This document shows positions 1 to 7,296 of a stretch of 24,659 nt of DNA, one piece after another. The stretch is from an uncultured Actinomycetes bacterium (GTDB taxonomy: Bacteria > Actinomycetota > Actinomycetes > Nanopelagicales > Nanopelagicaceae). The DNA is taken from positions 1 to 24,659 of the forward strand of contig CAITFY010000079.1 in assembly GCA_903891755.1 (NCBI GenBank), written 5' to 3'. Each line of letters opens with the position of its first letter. Positions within the stretch are counted from its first letter, which is position 1. Both the position numbers and the translations under genes were made by a program. The notes under the pieces are model-generated. The model did no database searches and had not been told where the DNA came from. It saw only the letters and a list, made by a program, of their open reading frames with translations.

Positions 1-273
1 CATCTCTTCGCTGCTGAGTACCTCAATTTTTCCCAGAAACTTCCGATCAATCTGAGCCTTGCCAACCTGCAGGTGCGTATCGGTAACTTCAATGTCTAGT
101 GCAGATTTTTGCGAGAGGAAGAGCAAGCCCAGAAGTTGAATCAACAGGGAAATCCAACCCCACCGCGTGCCGAGCGCTGCATAAATTGCAAGGGCGAGTG
201 AGGCTGCGAGAAAGAGCAGAAAGAGCCAGAGCCAGATCGGCCACGGTGCCCGCTCTTTGTAGAGTTGATTCAT
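1..273 (-). CDS. DUF3093 membrane protein (partial, runs off left edge)
   Basis: The 91 codons present start MNQLYKERAPWPIWLWLF, then a second hydrophobic stretch (about residues 36-54), then a soluble beta-rich part (DIEVTDTHLQVGKAQIDR). The LYxER start, two adjacent membrane helices and the following small domain match the actinobacterial DUF3093 family, whose function is unknown. In other actinobacteria the family lies next to dut, as here. The start is the ATG at 271-273, seven bases after a TAGCGT hexamer on the minus strand, which suggests a leaderless transcript. The 3' end is outside the window. Family recognised from memory of the motif. Confidence 0.8.
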   Translation of the reverse strand, partial: MNQLYKERAPWPIWLWLFLLFLAASLALAIYAALGTRWGWISLLIQLLGLLFLSQKSALDIEVTDTHLQVGKAQIDRKFLGKIEVLSSEEM

Positions 274-280
274 ATTCCTA

Positions 281-286
281 ACGCTA
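281..286 (-). promoter_or_regulatory. -10 hexamer of DUF3093 gene
   Basis: TAGCGT on the minus strand, seven bases before the ATG. This fits a leaderless transcript and matches the pattern at other gene starts in the window. Confidence 0.45.
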
Positions 287-309
287 CCTCTTACTGGTGC
301 GTAATCCAT

Positions 310-315
310 TAGGCT
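310..315 (+). promoter_or_regulatory. -10 hexamer of thioesterase-dut operon
   Basis: TAGGCT followed by exactly six bases and then the ATG at 322. No Shine-Dalgarno sequence fits in between, so the mRNA probably begins at or near the start codon. Confidence 0.55.
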
Positions 316-321
316 CGGCTC

Positions 322-906
322 ATGAGTCGAGTAGCAAGTACAACTCCGCCGCCAGATGCTGTGGTTCCAGAAAGACATCCATTAGCACCAGCACCCGGAA
401 CTCAAATTCCTTCGCATTACGCAAATTGTTTTGGATGCGGTGAACTTCACCCGACCGGCCTACATTTGGTCGCGCAAGCCGGAGAAGGCCAGAACATCAC
501 CGCTATCTTTACGGTGACCGACAATCATCAGGGAGCACCTGGTCTTGCGCACGGTGGACTTCTATCGCTCGCTTTTGATGAGGCGCTTGGAAAGTTAATG
601 TGGTTACTTCGTGCACCTGCAGTCACTGCGCGCTTGGAGACAGATTTTGTTCTCCCAGTACCAGTCGGTGCAAATCTCTACATCACTGCAAAGATCACCG
701 GACAATCTGGTCGAAAGGTTTACGCAGAGGCTGAAGGACATTTAGATTCATATGAAGGTCCGGTCGCAGTTCGTGCCAGCTCGCTTTACGTGATTGTTCC
801 AATGTCGCATTTCCTAGAGAAGGCACCAAAGGAATTTATTGATCACATCCGCGAGAATCCAAAGCTCCTCGCATTTGTTGATCCAGATTTTGAGATCAAT
901 CCATGA
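322..906 (+). CDS. PaaI-family hotdog-fold thioesterase
   Basis: A 194-residue protein with a hotdog-fold acyl-CoA thioesterase core. Visible are the N-terminal NCFGCGELHPTGLHL stretch (35-49), the HGG turn (77-79) and the helix LLSLAFDEALG (80-90) that carries the acidic residue expected at the active site. The family hydrolyses acyl-CoA thioesters in the cytosol; the natural substrate cannot be read from sequence. The stop overlaps the dut ATG (ATGA at 903-906), so the two are translationally coupled. PaaI next to dut is common in actinobacteria. Confidence 0.85.
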   Translation: MSRVASTTPPPDAVVPERHPLAPAPGTQIPSHYANCFGCGELHPTGLHLVAQAGEGQNITAIFTVTDNHQGAPGLAHGGLLSLAFDEALGKLMWLLRAPAVTARLETDFVLPVPVGANLYITAKITGQSGRKVYAEAEGHLDSYEGPVAVRASSLYVIVPMSHFLEKAPKEFIDHIRENPKLLAFVDPDFEINP

Positions 907-1346
907 GTGATGTGCAGGTCCTCGTAAAGCGTCTCTATCCAGATGTTCCACTTCCAGTTTATGGAAAGCCAGGAGATGCCGGCGCAGATATCACCACGCG
1001 CGTTGATATCACTATTGAACCAGGGGAGCGCGCGCTTGTTCCGACGGGATTATCAATCGCTCTTCCCTTTGGTTTCGCAGCATTTGTACATCCACGCTCT
1101 GGATTAGCCATCAAGCATGGCGTATCTATGGTTAACACCCCAGGCACAATTGATGCGGGGTACCGCGGAGAACTCCAAGTTATTTTGATTAATCATGATT
1201 TACGCGAAGCAATCTCCTTTAAAAAAGGTGATCGCATTGCTCAACTCGTTATCCAGCGCGTTGAGGCTGCTCAATTCGTTGAGGTCGGTGAACTTCCTGG
1301 TTCTGAGCGTGCTTCCGGTGGTTTTGGATCCACAGGTACCGCATGA
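903..1346 (+). CDS. dut: Deoxyuridine 5'-triphosphate nucleotidohydrolase (dUTPase)
   Basis: A 147-residue trimeric-type dUTPase that converts dUTP to dUMP and pyrophosphate, keeping uracil out of DNA and feeding dTMP synthesis. All five family motifs are present in order: DAGADI (25-30), PRSGLA (64-69), GTIDAGYRGE (81-90, with catalytic D84), GDRIAQLVI (109-117) and the C-terminal ASGGFGSTG lid (137-145). Length is typical. The start overlaps the thioesterase stop by four bases, and its own stop overlaps the DUF3159 start by four, so this is a three-gene operon. Confidence 0.97.
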   Translation: MSDVQVLVKRLYPDVPLPVYGKPGDAGADITTRVDITIEPGERALVPTGLSIALPFGFAAFVHPRSGLAIKHGVSMVNTPGTIDAGYRGELQVILINHDLREAISFKKGDRIAQLVIQRVEAAQFVEVGELPGSERASGGFGSTGTA

Positions 1347-1840
1347 GTTATGAGGGTCATCACGAGGATCGCGCCAAAGTCTTAGGCGCACTCGGTGGAA
1401 CACGAGGCTTGCTCGATAGCGGTCTACCATCGATCGTTTTCCTGATTGCATTTAATATTTCGCATAATCTCAACAAATCGGCGACAGTTGCGATTGTGCT
1501 CTCTGTTCTCTTTGCAATTGCTCGCTTGGTGAAGAGAGAGACCTTGCAGCACGCAATCTCAGGAGTCATAGGCGTTGCATTCTGCGCACTCTTGGCCAGA
1601 CATACCGGCAAGGCTGCAGATTTCTATCTTCCAGGTCTGATTATCAATCTCATTTATGGCACCGTGTACACCATTGCAAATATTGCCGGGTGGCCTGTCT
1701 TGGGTTTATTGCTCGGACCAGTCCTGGGTGAAAATGTGGCATGGCGCCAGAATCTGGCTAGAAAGCGCGCTTATATTCGTGCCGGTTGGCTCTGGGTGGC
1801 ACTCTTTGCTTCACGCCTGTTGGTTCAATATCCGCTCTAA
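1343..1840 (+). CDS. DUF3159 membrane protein, cut short by an in-frame TAA
   Basis: The 165-residue product starts with the typical DUF3159 stretch LGALGGTRGLLDSGLPSIVF and holds about four hydrophobic segments, then GENVAWRQNLARKRAYIRAGWLWV and VQYPL. DUF3159 proteins are actinobacterial integral membrane proteins of unknown function, usually 200 or more residues. The TAA at 1838-1840 falls where related proteins continue (PLY...). The next 44 codons in the same frame still encode the family's C-terminus, so the real gene would run to 1975. The start ATG overlaps the dut stop by four bases. Confidence 0.8.
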   Translation: MSYEGHHEDRAKVLGALGGTRGLLDSGLPSIVFLIAFNISHNLNKSATVAIVLSVLFAIARLVKRETLQHAISGVIGVAFCALLARHTGKAADFYLPGLIINLIYGTVYTIANIAGWPVLGLLLGPVLGENVAWRQNLARKRAYIRAGWLWVALFASRLLVQYPL

Positions 1841-1975
1841 AAAACAAATCACATCAATTGGCTTGGAACTGCGCGCTTAGTTATGGGCACGCCATTCTTC
1901 TTATTAGTTGGTTGGGGTACCTGGATAATCCTGCGAAAAGTTCCTACTGCAAAGCCGGAGTTAAAGGCCGAGTAG
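1841..1975 (+). pseudogene. Detached C-terminus of DUF3159, in frame after the TAA
   Basis: In the same frame as the upstream gene, the 44 codons after the TAA include WLGTARLVMGTPFFLLV and GWGTWIILRKVPTAKPEL and end at a TAG (1973-1975). This is the expected last transmembrane helix of DUF3159, after the conserved WLGTARLxMG stretch. No base is gained or lost, so a single substitution explains the break. The tail overlaps the convergent ceoC gene by 15 bases. A fresh nonsense mutation, a sequencing or assembly error, or stop readthrough are all possible. Confidence 0.75.
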
Positions 1976-2620
1976 ACATTCCTTTAATTGATTTTCAGCG
2001 GCAGTTGTTGCCACGAAAATTAATTCGTCTCCACCCATCAATAGATCTTGATCCTTCGGAGCAATGACGTGTCCATCGCGAACGATTGAGGCGAGTGATG
2101 TTCCAGATGGGAAGGAGATCTCACCAACTGTCTTTCCACAAGCCATCGCAGATTCTGGCAGGGTAATTTCAACGAGATTAGCCCCACCGCGCTTGAGTGA
2201 GAAGAGACGAACAACATCTCCAACCGTCACAGCTTCTTCTACGAGGGCTGAGATGATGCGAGGGGTTGATACTGCAACATCAACGCCCCACGATGAATCA
2301 AAGAGCCATTCATTCTTCGGGTGATTGATGCGGGCGACAACGCGAGGAACTCCGTACTCAGTCTTGGCAAGGAGTGATGAGACAAGATTTACCTTGTCAT
2401 CACCGGTAGCGGCAACCAAAACTTGGCAACCAGAGAGCTTGGCATTATCAAGGGATGAAATCTCACAGGCATCAGCCAAGAGCCACTCGGCTTGAGGAAC
2501 GCTATCCATCTTCAGTGATTTAGGATCGCGATCCATGAGAAGCACATGGTGACCATTTTCAATAAGTTCACGTGCGATAGCGCGTCCAACATTTCCGGCA
2601 CCGACGATTGCTATTTTCAT
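1961..2620 (-). CDS. ceoC: TrkA-family K+ channel/transporter regulatory protein
   Basis: A 219-residue cytosolic protein with an N-terminal RCK/KTN Rossmann domain (IAIVGAGNVG at 3-12, acidic D31 at the end of beta-2 for NAD binding) and a C-terminal TrkA-C domain (about 140-215). Such proteins gate potassium transport in response to nucleotides. It follows ceoB with an 8-base gap, and AAGG precedes the ATG, so the pair is one operon. The order matches mycobacterial ceoB-ceoC. No TrkH or other membrane subunit lies nearby. Confidence 0.9.
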   Translation of the reverse strand: MKIAIVGAGNVGRAIARELIENGHHVLLMDRDPKSLKMDSVPQAEWLLADACEISSLDNAKLSGCQVLVAATGDDKVNLVSSLLAKTEYGVPRVVARINHPKNEWLFDSSWGVDVAVSTPRIISALVEEAVTVGDVVRLFSLKRGGANLVEITLPESAMACGKTVGEISFPSGTSLASIVRDGHVIAPKDQDLLMGGDELIFVATTAAENQLKECLLGL

Positions 2621-2628
2621 GGTCTGCC

Positions 2629-3291
2629 TTAATTCACTTCAGGTTCGCGGGAGAGAATTTCATCGACCTTGACGCGCTCTGATTCCATCAAAGTTACATG
2701 GACGAGATCGCCCTCTTGAAGAACGGTGTGCGAGTTCGGGATGAGACCCTCACCCAGACGAGTAATGAATGCGACGCGAGCGCCAGTCGCCTCTTCGATG
2801 AGAAGAGCGGGACGGCCAAACCAACTACGGTGAAGTGATACCTCGCAGAGTTGAACGGTTCCGCTGGCATCGCGCCATTCAGATTGTGAACCTTCAGGTG
2901 CCAAACGGCGCATCATCTGGTCTGTGGTCCAGAGAACGGTCGCAACGGTTGGGATACCCAAACGTTGATAAATTTCAGCGCGCTCAGGGTCGTAGATACG
3001 AGCGACAACATTTGGAACGTTATATTTTTCGCGAGCCACGCGGGCAGCGAGGATATTTGAGTTATCTCCATTTGAGACCGCTGCAAAAGCTGCTGCGCTC
3101 TCAATTCCAGCTTCAAGCAAGATATCTTGGTCAAAGCCAACGCCTGCGATAGTCCGACCATTGAAATTAGGACCTAGGCGGCGGAAGGCTTCGCGATTTT
3201 GGTCGATAACGGCGACGGAATGCCCGGCGGCTTCAAGAGCCTTTGAGAGACCAGAACCGACGCGACCACACCCCATGATGACTACGTGCAC
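2629..3291 (-). CDS. ceoB: TrkA-family K+ transport regulatory protein
   Basis: A 220-residue paralogue of the following gene, with an NAD-binding RCK domain (VVIMGCGRVG at 3-12, D30) and a TrkA-C domain (about 135-215). It probably forms a heteromeric gating ring with CeoC. The start is a GTG (3289-3291) seven bases after a TAAGTT hexamer on the minus strand, so the operon is probably leaderless. The promoter lies back to back with that of the RNA methyltransferase in a 30-base gap. Confidence 0.9.
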   Translation of the reverse strand: MHVVIMGCGRVGSGLSKALEAAGHSVAVIDQNREAFRRLGPNFNGRTIAGVGFDQDILLEAGIESAAAFAAVSNGDNSNILAARVAREKYNVPNVVARIYDPERAEIYQRLGIPTVATVLWTTDQMMRRLAPEGSQSEWRDASGTVQLCEVSLHRSWFGRPALLIEEATGARVAFITRLGEGLIPNSHTVLQEGDLVHVTLMESERVKVDEILSREPEVN

Positions 3292-3298
3292 GGGGTAG

Positions 3299-3304
3299 AA
3301 CTTA
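3299..3304 (-). promoter_or_regulatory. -10 hexamer of ceoB-ceoC
   Basis: TAAGTT on the minus strand, seven bases before the GTG start. It lies only five bases from the -10 of the divergent gene. Confidence 0.5.
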
Positions 3305-3309
3305 CACCT

Positions 3310-3315
3310 TAAGAT
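3310..3315 (+). promoter_or_regulatory. -10 hexamer of RNA methyltransferase gene
   Basis: TAAGAT followed by six bases and then the ATG at 3322, which predicts a leaderless mRNA. Confidence 0.55.
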
Positions 3316-3321
3316 CGCACA

Positions 3322-4518
3322 ATGGATGCATCAGGACCTACGGGTGAACGTTTAGTAGTTGGCCAGCAGGTAACTGTTGATATTGAGAAGATCGCCCATG
3401 GCGGACATTGCGTGGCTCGATTTGAGGGTCAGGTCATATTTGTTCGTTACGCAATCCCTGGTGAGAGCGCACTTGTTGAGATTACCTCCGTCAATTCGAA
3501 GATGGCGCGGGGAGATGCGATTTCAATTCTCACTGCTTCACCTCATCGGGTCGAAGCTCCTTGCAAATATGCGATCCCCGGCGGGTGCGGAGGTTGCGAT
3601 TTCCAACATATAGACCTGGCATACCAACGCGAACTCAAAGCCGCAGTCATCGTCGAACAATTCTCTCGCCTGGGCGGCTTGGAAATTTCTTGCGAGGTTA
3701 AGGAAGTGCTTCCCGCTGATGGCCTGCACTGGCGTACCCGTATGGATTTCGCAATTGGAGATGATGGACGAATTGGCTTGTATGCCAATCGAAGCAACGA
3801 GGTTATCGAAATTGATGATTGCTTAATCGCAGATGAGGCAATGAATATTCCTGCGCTCGCAGATCGTCGCTGGAATGGTGATGATCGCATCGAGGTCGCA
3901 TCCACCAGCACCGGACAGGTAAGTGTTACTCGAGCTGGTCGCAGCATCTCTGGACCGACTCAACTCGTGGAGAAGGTAGGGGAGTTCACCTATCAAGTTT
4001 CACCTCAGAGCTTCTGGCAGGCTCACAAATCTGCCCCATCCACTTTGATCGCTGCAGTCATCGAGCAATTGGAGCTGGAATCTGGGGAGGTTGTCTGCGA
4101 TCTTTATGGCGGAGCTGGACTCTTTAGTGCGGCCCTGGCCAAGAAGGTTGGCGCTAAGGGCAAGGTTCACTTGATTGAGTCCGACAAGCGCGCAGTGGCC
4201 GATGCTCAGAAGATTTTTAAAGGCGTGGGAAATGTAGAGATTCATCCTGGAACTGTGGAATCTCGCCTCCCGAAGATTTCAGATCCCGATGTTATTTTGC
4301 TTGACCCACCTCGCACCGGCGCAGGTGAAGAGGTAATTACAGTCATGACCAGAACTCATCCTCGCGCAATCGTCTATGTGTCTTGCGATCCAGCCTCGCT
4401 CGCTCGGGATGCCAAGATCTTGTTGGCTTCTGGGTATCGGATGGATTATCTGGTTGGTTACGACCTCTTCCCTCAGACTCAGCATGTGGAGTGTGTGGCG
4501 CGTTTCATTCCAGCCTAA
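3322..4518 (+). CDS. TRAM-domain class I SAM-dependent RNA m5U methyltransferase (TrmA/RumA family)
   Basis: A 398-residue protein with an N-terminal TRAM RNA-binding domain (about 10-68), a cysteine cluster C81-x7-C89-x2-C92 plus C167 that fits the 4Fe-4S site of RumA-type enzymes, and a C-terminal Rossmann methyltransferase. The SAM motif is CDLYGGAGLFS (259-269), followed by LLDPPRTG (326-333) and YVSCDP (352-357) with the nucleophile C355. The family makes 5-methyluridine in rRNA or tRNA; the exact target is not readable. It corresponds to the methyltransferase beside ceoB in mycobacteria, except that the amino-acid permease usually between them is absent. Confidence 0.9.
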   Translation: MDASGPTGERLVVGQQVTVDIEKIAHGGHCVARFEGQVIFVRYAIPGESALVEITSVNSKMARGDAISILTASPHRVEAPCKYAIPGGCGGCDFQHIDLAYQRELKAAVIVEQFSRLGGLEISCEVKEVLPADGLHWRTRMDFAIGDDGRIGLYANRSNEVIEIDDCLIADEAMNIPALADRRWNGDDRIEVASTSTGQVSVTRAGRSISGPTQLVEKVGEFTYQVSPQSFWQAHKSAPSTLIAAVIEQLELESGEVVCDLYGGAGLFSAALAKKVGAKGKVHLIESDKRAVADAQKIFKGVGNVEIHPGTVESRLPKISDPDVILLDPPRTGAGEEVITVMTRTHPRAIVYVSCDPASLARDAKILLASGYRMDYLVGYDLFPQTQHVECVARFIPA

Positions 4519-4535
4519 TCGAGGGGCTTATTTCG

Positions 4536-4547
4536 CTAGAAATCTAG
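4536..4547. repeat. Short palindrome upstream of aconitase -10
   Basis: CTAGA-AA-TCTAG, a perfect 5-bp inverted repeat ending five bases before the putative -10. It could be a regulator site, but its shortness means chance is possible. Confidence 0.3.
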
Positions 4548-4552
4548 TGGGA

Positions 4553-4558
4553 TAGGAT
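4553..4558 (+). promoter_or_regulatory. -10 hexamer of acnA
   Basis: TAGGAT, ending nine bases before the ATG at 4568. The spacing is slightly longer than at other genes here, leaving at most a few untranslated bases. Confidence 0.45.
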
Positions 4559-4567
4559 TTGCTCACC

Positions 4568-7237
4568 ATGAGCGAATCAACGAGCAAAAATTCCTTTAAC
4601 GCCAAGAGCACTCTTGAAGTTGCCGGCAACTCCTATGAGATCTTCGAGATCACTGGCTTGGAAGGCGCAACAACTCTGCCCTTCAGCCTCAAAGTACTTC
4701 TAGAGAATCTGCTTCGCACTGAAGATGGAGCAAACATCACCGCGAGTCAGATCAAATCTCTCGCGCAATGGGATCCAACGGTTGAGCCCGACACTGAAAT
4801 TCAATTCACTCCTGCTCGCGTCATCATGCAGGATTTCACTGGAGTTCCTTGCATCGTGGACCTCGCAACTATGCGTGAGGCGATCGCAACTCTCGGTGGA
4901 GATCCAACGAAGGTCAACCCACTTGCACCGGCCGAGTTAGTTATCGACCACTCCGTTATCGCAGATATTTTTGGAACTGCAACTTCCTTTGAAGAGAACA
5001 CGGATATTGAATACCAGCGCAATAAAGAGCGTTATCGCTTCTTGCGTTGGGGTCAGACAGCCTTTGATGAGTTCAAGGTTGTTCCACCTGGAACCGGAAT
5101 TGTTCACCAAGTAAATATTGAATATCTCGCTCGCGTCGTAATGACCCGCACGGTAGACGGGGTGCTTCGAGCATATCCAGATACCGTTGTTGGAACAGAT
5201 TCACACACCACCATGGTCAATGGACTTGGAGTTCTCGGTTGGGGAGTAGGCGGCATCGAAGCTGAGGCTGCGCTACTCGGACAGCCAGTTTCAATGTTGA
5301 TTCCACGCGTAGTTGGATTTAAGTTGAAGGGCGAGTTGCCTGTAGGCACTACCGCAACCGATTTAGTCCTCACCATTACAGAGCGTCTGCGTAAGCATGG
5401 CGTGGTCGGAAAGTTTGTGGAGTTCTACGGTCCAGGTGTGGCTGCGCTCCCTATGGCAAATAGAACAGCCATCGGAAATATGTCACCTGAATATGGTTCA
5501 ACATGCGCAATCTTCCCAATCGATGATGAGACGCTGCGTTATCTCACACTAACTGGCCGTTCGGAAGATCAGATCGAACTTGTTGAGAAGTACGCAAAGC
5601 GCAATGGACTCTGGCATGACCCATCGATTGAGCCACGTTTCTCTGAGTATGTCGAGCTAGATCTAGCTGAAGTAGTGCCATCTATCTCAGGTCCAAAGCG
5701 TCCGCAAGATCGCATCTCACTTTCAAATTCCAAGAAGGCTTACAACGAGATTATTCCTACCTATCTCGGAGCGACAAGTTCGCATGAAGCGATCAATGTT
5801 TCGGTAAATGGAACAGCCACTTCGATTTCAAATGGCGCTGTTGCGATTGCATCGATTACTTCTTGTACCAACACCTCTAACCCATCAGTCATGATTGGCG
5901 CAGCGCTTCTTGCAAAGAAGGCTGTTGAGAAAGGTCTGCGTAGCAAGCCGTGGGTAAAGACCACCTTGGCACCGGGTTCAAAGGTTGTTACTGATTATTA
6001 CGACAGAGCGGGACTCACACCTTTCATGGAGCAACTCGGCTTCAACTTGGTTGGGTATGGCTGCGTAACCTGTATCGGAAACTCAGGTCCACTTCCAATT
6101 GAAATTAGTAAGGCGATCAACGAGAACGATCTCGCCGTTACGGCAGTCCTCTCTGGAAACCGCAACTTCGAAGGTCGCATCAGTCCAGATGTGAAGATGA
6201 ACTACCTTGCCTCTCCACCACTTGTAGTTGCTTACGCGCTTACTGGAACAATGAACCACGATTTCGAGAGCGATCCAATTGGCACAGACACCAATGGATC
6301 TCCAGTTTTCCTTAGAGATATCTGGCCATCTTCTCAAGAGATTGATGAAGTGATTGCTTCATGCATCACCTCAGATATGTTTAAGAAGGATTATGCGACC
6401 GTCTTTGATGGCGATCATCGTTGGAAGTCTCTTGAGACTCCAACAGGTAAAACTTTTGAGTGGGAGAGCGATTCAACATATGTTAGAAAGCCTCCGTACT
6501 TCGATGGAATGCCTCGCGAACCAAAGCCGGTTACAAATATCAGCGGTGCGAGAGTCCTAGCAATCCTTGGAGATTCTGTAACAACAGATCACATCTCACC
6601 AGCTGGAAATATTAAAGCTGATTCTCCTGCCGGTAAGTATTTGGCAGAGCATGGAATTGAGCGAATTGATTTCAACTCCTATGGATCACGTCGTGGCAAT
6701 CACGAGGTCATGATTCGCGGAACCTTCGCGAATATTCGACTTAAGAATTTGTTGCTCGATGGAGTTGAGGGTGGATTCACCCGCAACTTCTTGCGCAATG
6801 GCGAGCAAGCCACAATTTACGATGCATCATCTGAGTACCAAGCAGCAGGTGTTCCACTCGTCATTCTTGCTGGTAAGGAATACGGCTCAGGATCTTCACG
6901 TGACTGGGCTGCAAAGGGAACGGCGCTTCTTGGAGTACGTGCTGTGATTGCAGAATCATTTGAACGTATCCACCGATCAAACTTGATCGGAATGGGAGTA
7001 CTTCCATTGCAATTCCTCAACGGCCAGAACGCAAAGAGCTTGGGTCTCACCGGTTCTGAAACATTTGAGATTGCGGGAATTGATGCACTGAACTCTGGAC
7101 CTGCTCCAAAGACCTTAACGGTCAAAGCGGGGGAGATCACATTCGAGGCGCAGTTGCGCATTGATACACCGGGTGAAGCGGATTACTACCGCCACGGTGG
7201 CATCATGCAATACGTGCTTCGCTCACTTCTCAAGTAG
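4568..7237 (+). CDS. acnA: Aconitate hydratase
   Basis: An 889-residue AcnA/IRP-type aconitase that isomerises citrate to isocitrate in the TCA cycle. The 4Fe-4S ligands are C433 (SITSCTNTSNP), C499 and C502 (GYGCVTCIGNSG). The swivel domain contains SVTTDHISPAG and GKEYGSGSSRDWAAKG. Length matches the family. I chose the ATG at 4568 rather than the TTG at 4559 because it fits the -10 position and gives the usual MSE... start. It is a single gene with no obvious intrinsic terminator after it. Confidence 0.96.
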   Translation: MSESTSKNSFNAKSTLEVAGNSYEIFEITGLEGATTLPFSLKVLLENLLRTEDGANITASQIKSLAQWDPTVEPDTEIQFTPARVIMQDFTGVPCIVDLATMREAIATLGGDPTKVNPLAPAELVIDHSVIADIFGTATSFEENTDIEYQRNKERYRFLRWGQTAFDEFKVVPPGTGIVHQVNIEYLARVVMTRTVDGVLRAYPDTVVGTDSHTTMVNGLGVLGWGVGGIEAEAALLGQPVSMLIPRVVGFKLKGELPVGTTATDLVLTITERLRKHGVVGKFVEFYGPGVAALPMANRTAIGNMSPEYGSTCAIFPIDDETLRYLTLTGRSEDQIELVEKYAKRNGLWHDPSIEPRFSEYVELDLAEVVPSISGPKRPQDRISLSNSKKAYNEIIPTYLGATSSHEAINVSVNGTATSISNGAVAIASITSCTNTSNPSVMIGAALLAKKAVEKGLRSKPWVKTTLAPGSKVVTDYYDRAGLTPFMEQLGFNLVGYGCVTCIGNSGPLPIEISKAINENDLAVTAVLSGNRNFEGRISPDVKMNYLASPPLVVAYALTGTMNHDFESDPIGTDTNGSPVFLRDIWPSSQEIDEVIASCITSDMFKKDYATVFDGDHRWKSLETPTGKTFEWESDSTYVRKPPYFDGMPREPKPVTNISGARVLAILGDSVTTDHISPAGNIKADSPAGKYLAEHGIERIDFNSYGSRRGNHEVMIRGTFANIRLKNLLLDGVEGGFTRNFLRNGEQATIYDASSEYQAAGVPLVILAGKEYGSGSSRDWAAKGTALLGVRAVIAESFERIHRSNLIGMGVLPLQFLNGQNAKSLGLTGSETFEIAGIDALNSGPAPKTLTVKAGEITFEAQLRIDTPGEADYYRHGGIMQYVLRSLLK

Positions 7238-7268
7238 TTCTCATCTGAGCGTTGAACCACCTCGCACT

Positions 7269-7282
7269 CGAGGGGTCCCTCG
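7269..7282. repeat. Palindrome directly upstream of dxs -10
   Basis: CGAGGG-GT-CCCTCG, a perfect 6-bp inverted repeat ending two bases before the TAGAAT hexamer. The position suits an operator in the promoter spacer. As an RNA hairpin after acnA it lacks a T tract, so a terminator is unlikely. Confidence 0.35.
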
Positions 7283-7284
7283 CG

Positions 7285-7290
7285 TAGAAT
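7285..7290 (+). promoter_or_regulatory. -10 hexamer of dxs
   Basis: TAGAAT followed by six bases and the ATG at 7297, a clean leaderless arrangement. Confidence 0.6.
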
Positions 7291-7296
7291 GCCGAC

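Noticed and set aside
1786..2067. Plus-strand open frame covering the end of DUF3159 and the start of ceoC
   Set aside because: It is in a different frame from the conserved DUF3159 tail and has no family likeness.
4559..4567. Earlier TTG start for aconitase
   Set aside because: It directly abuts the putative -10 (TAGGAT ends at 4558), so it could not be transcribed from that promoter. The ATG at 4568 fits better.
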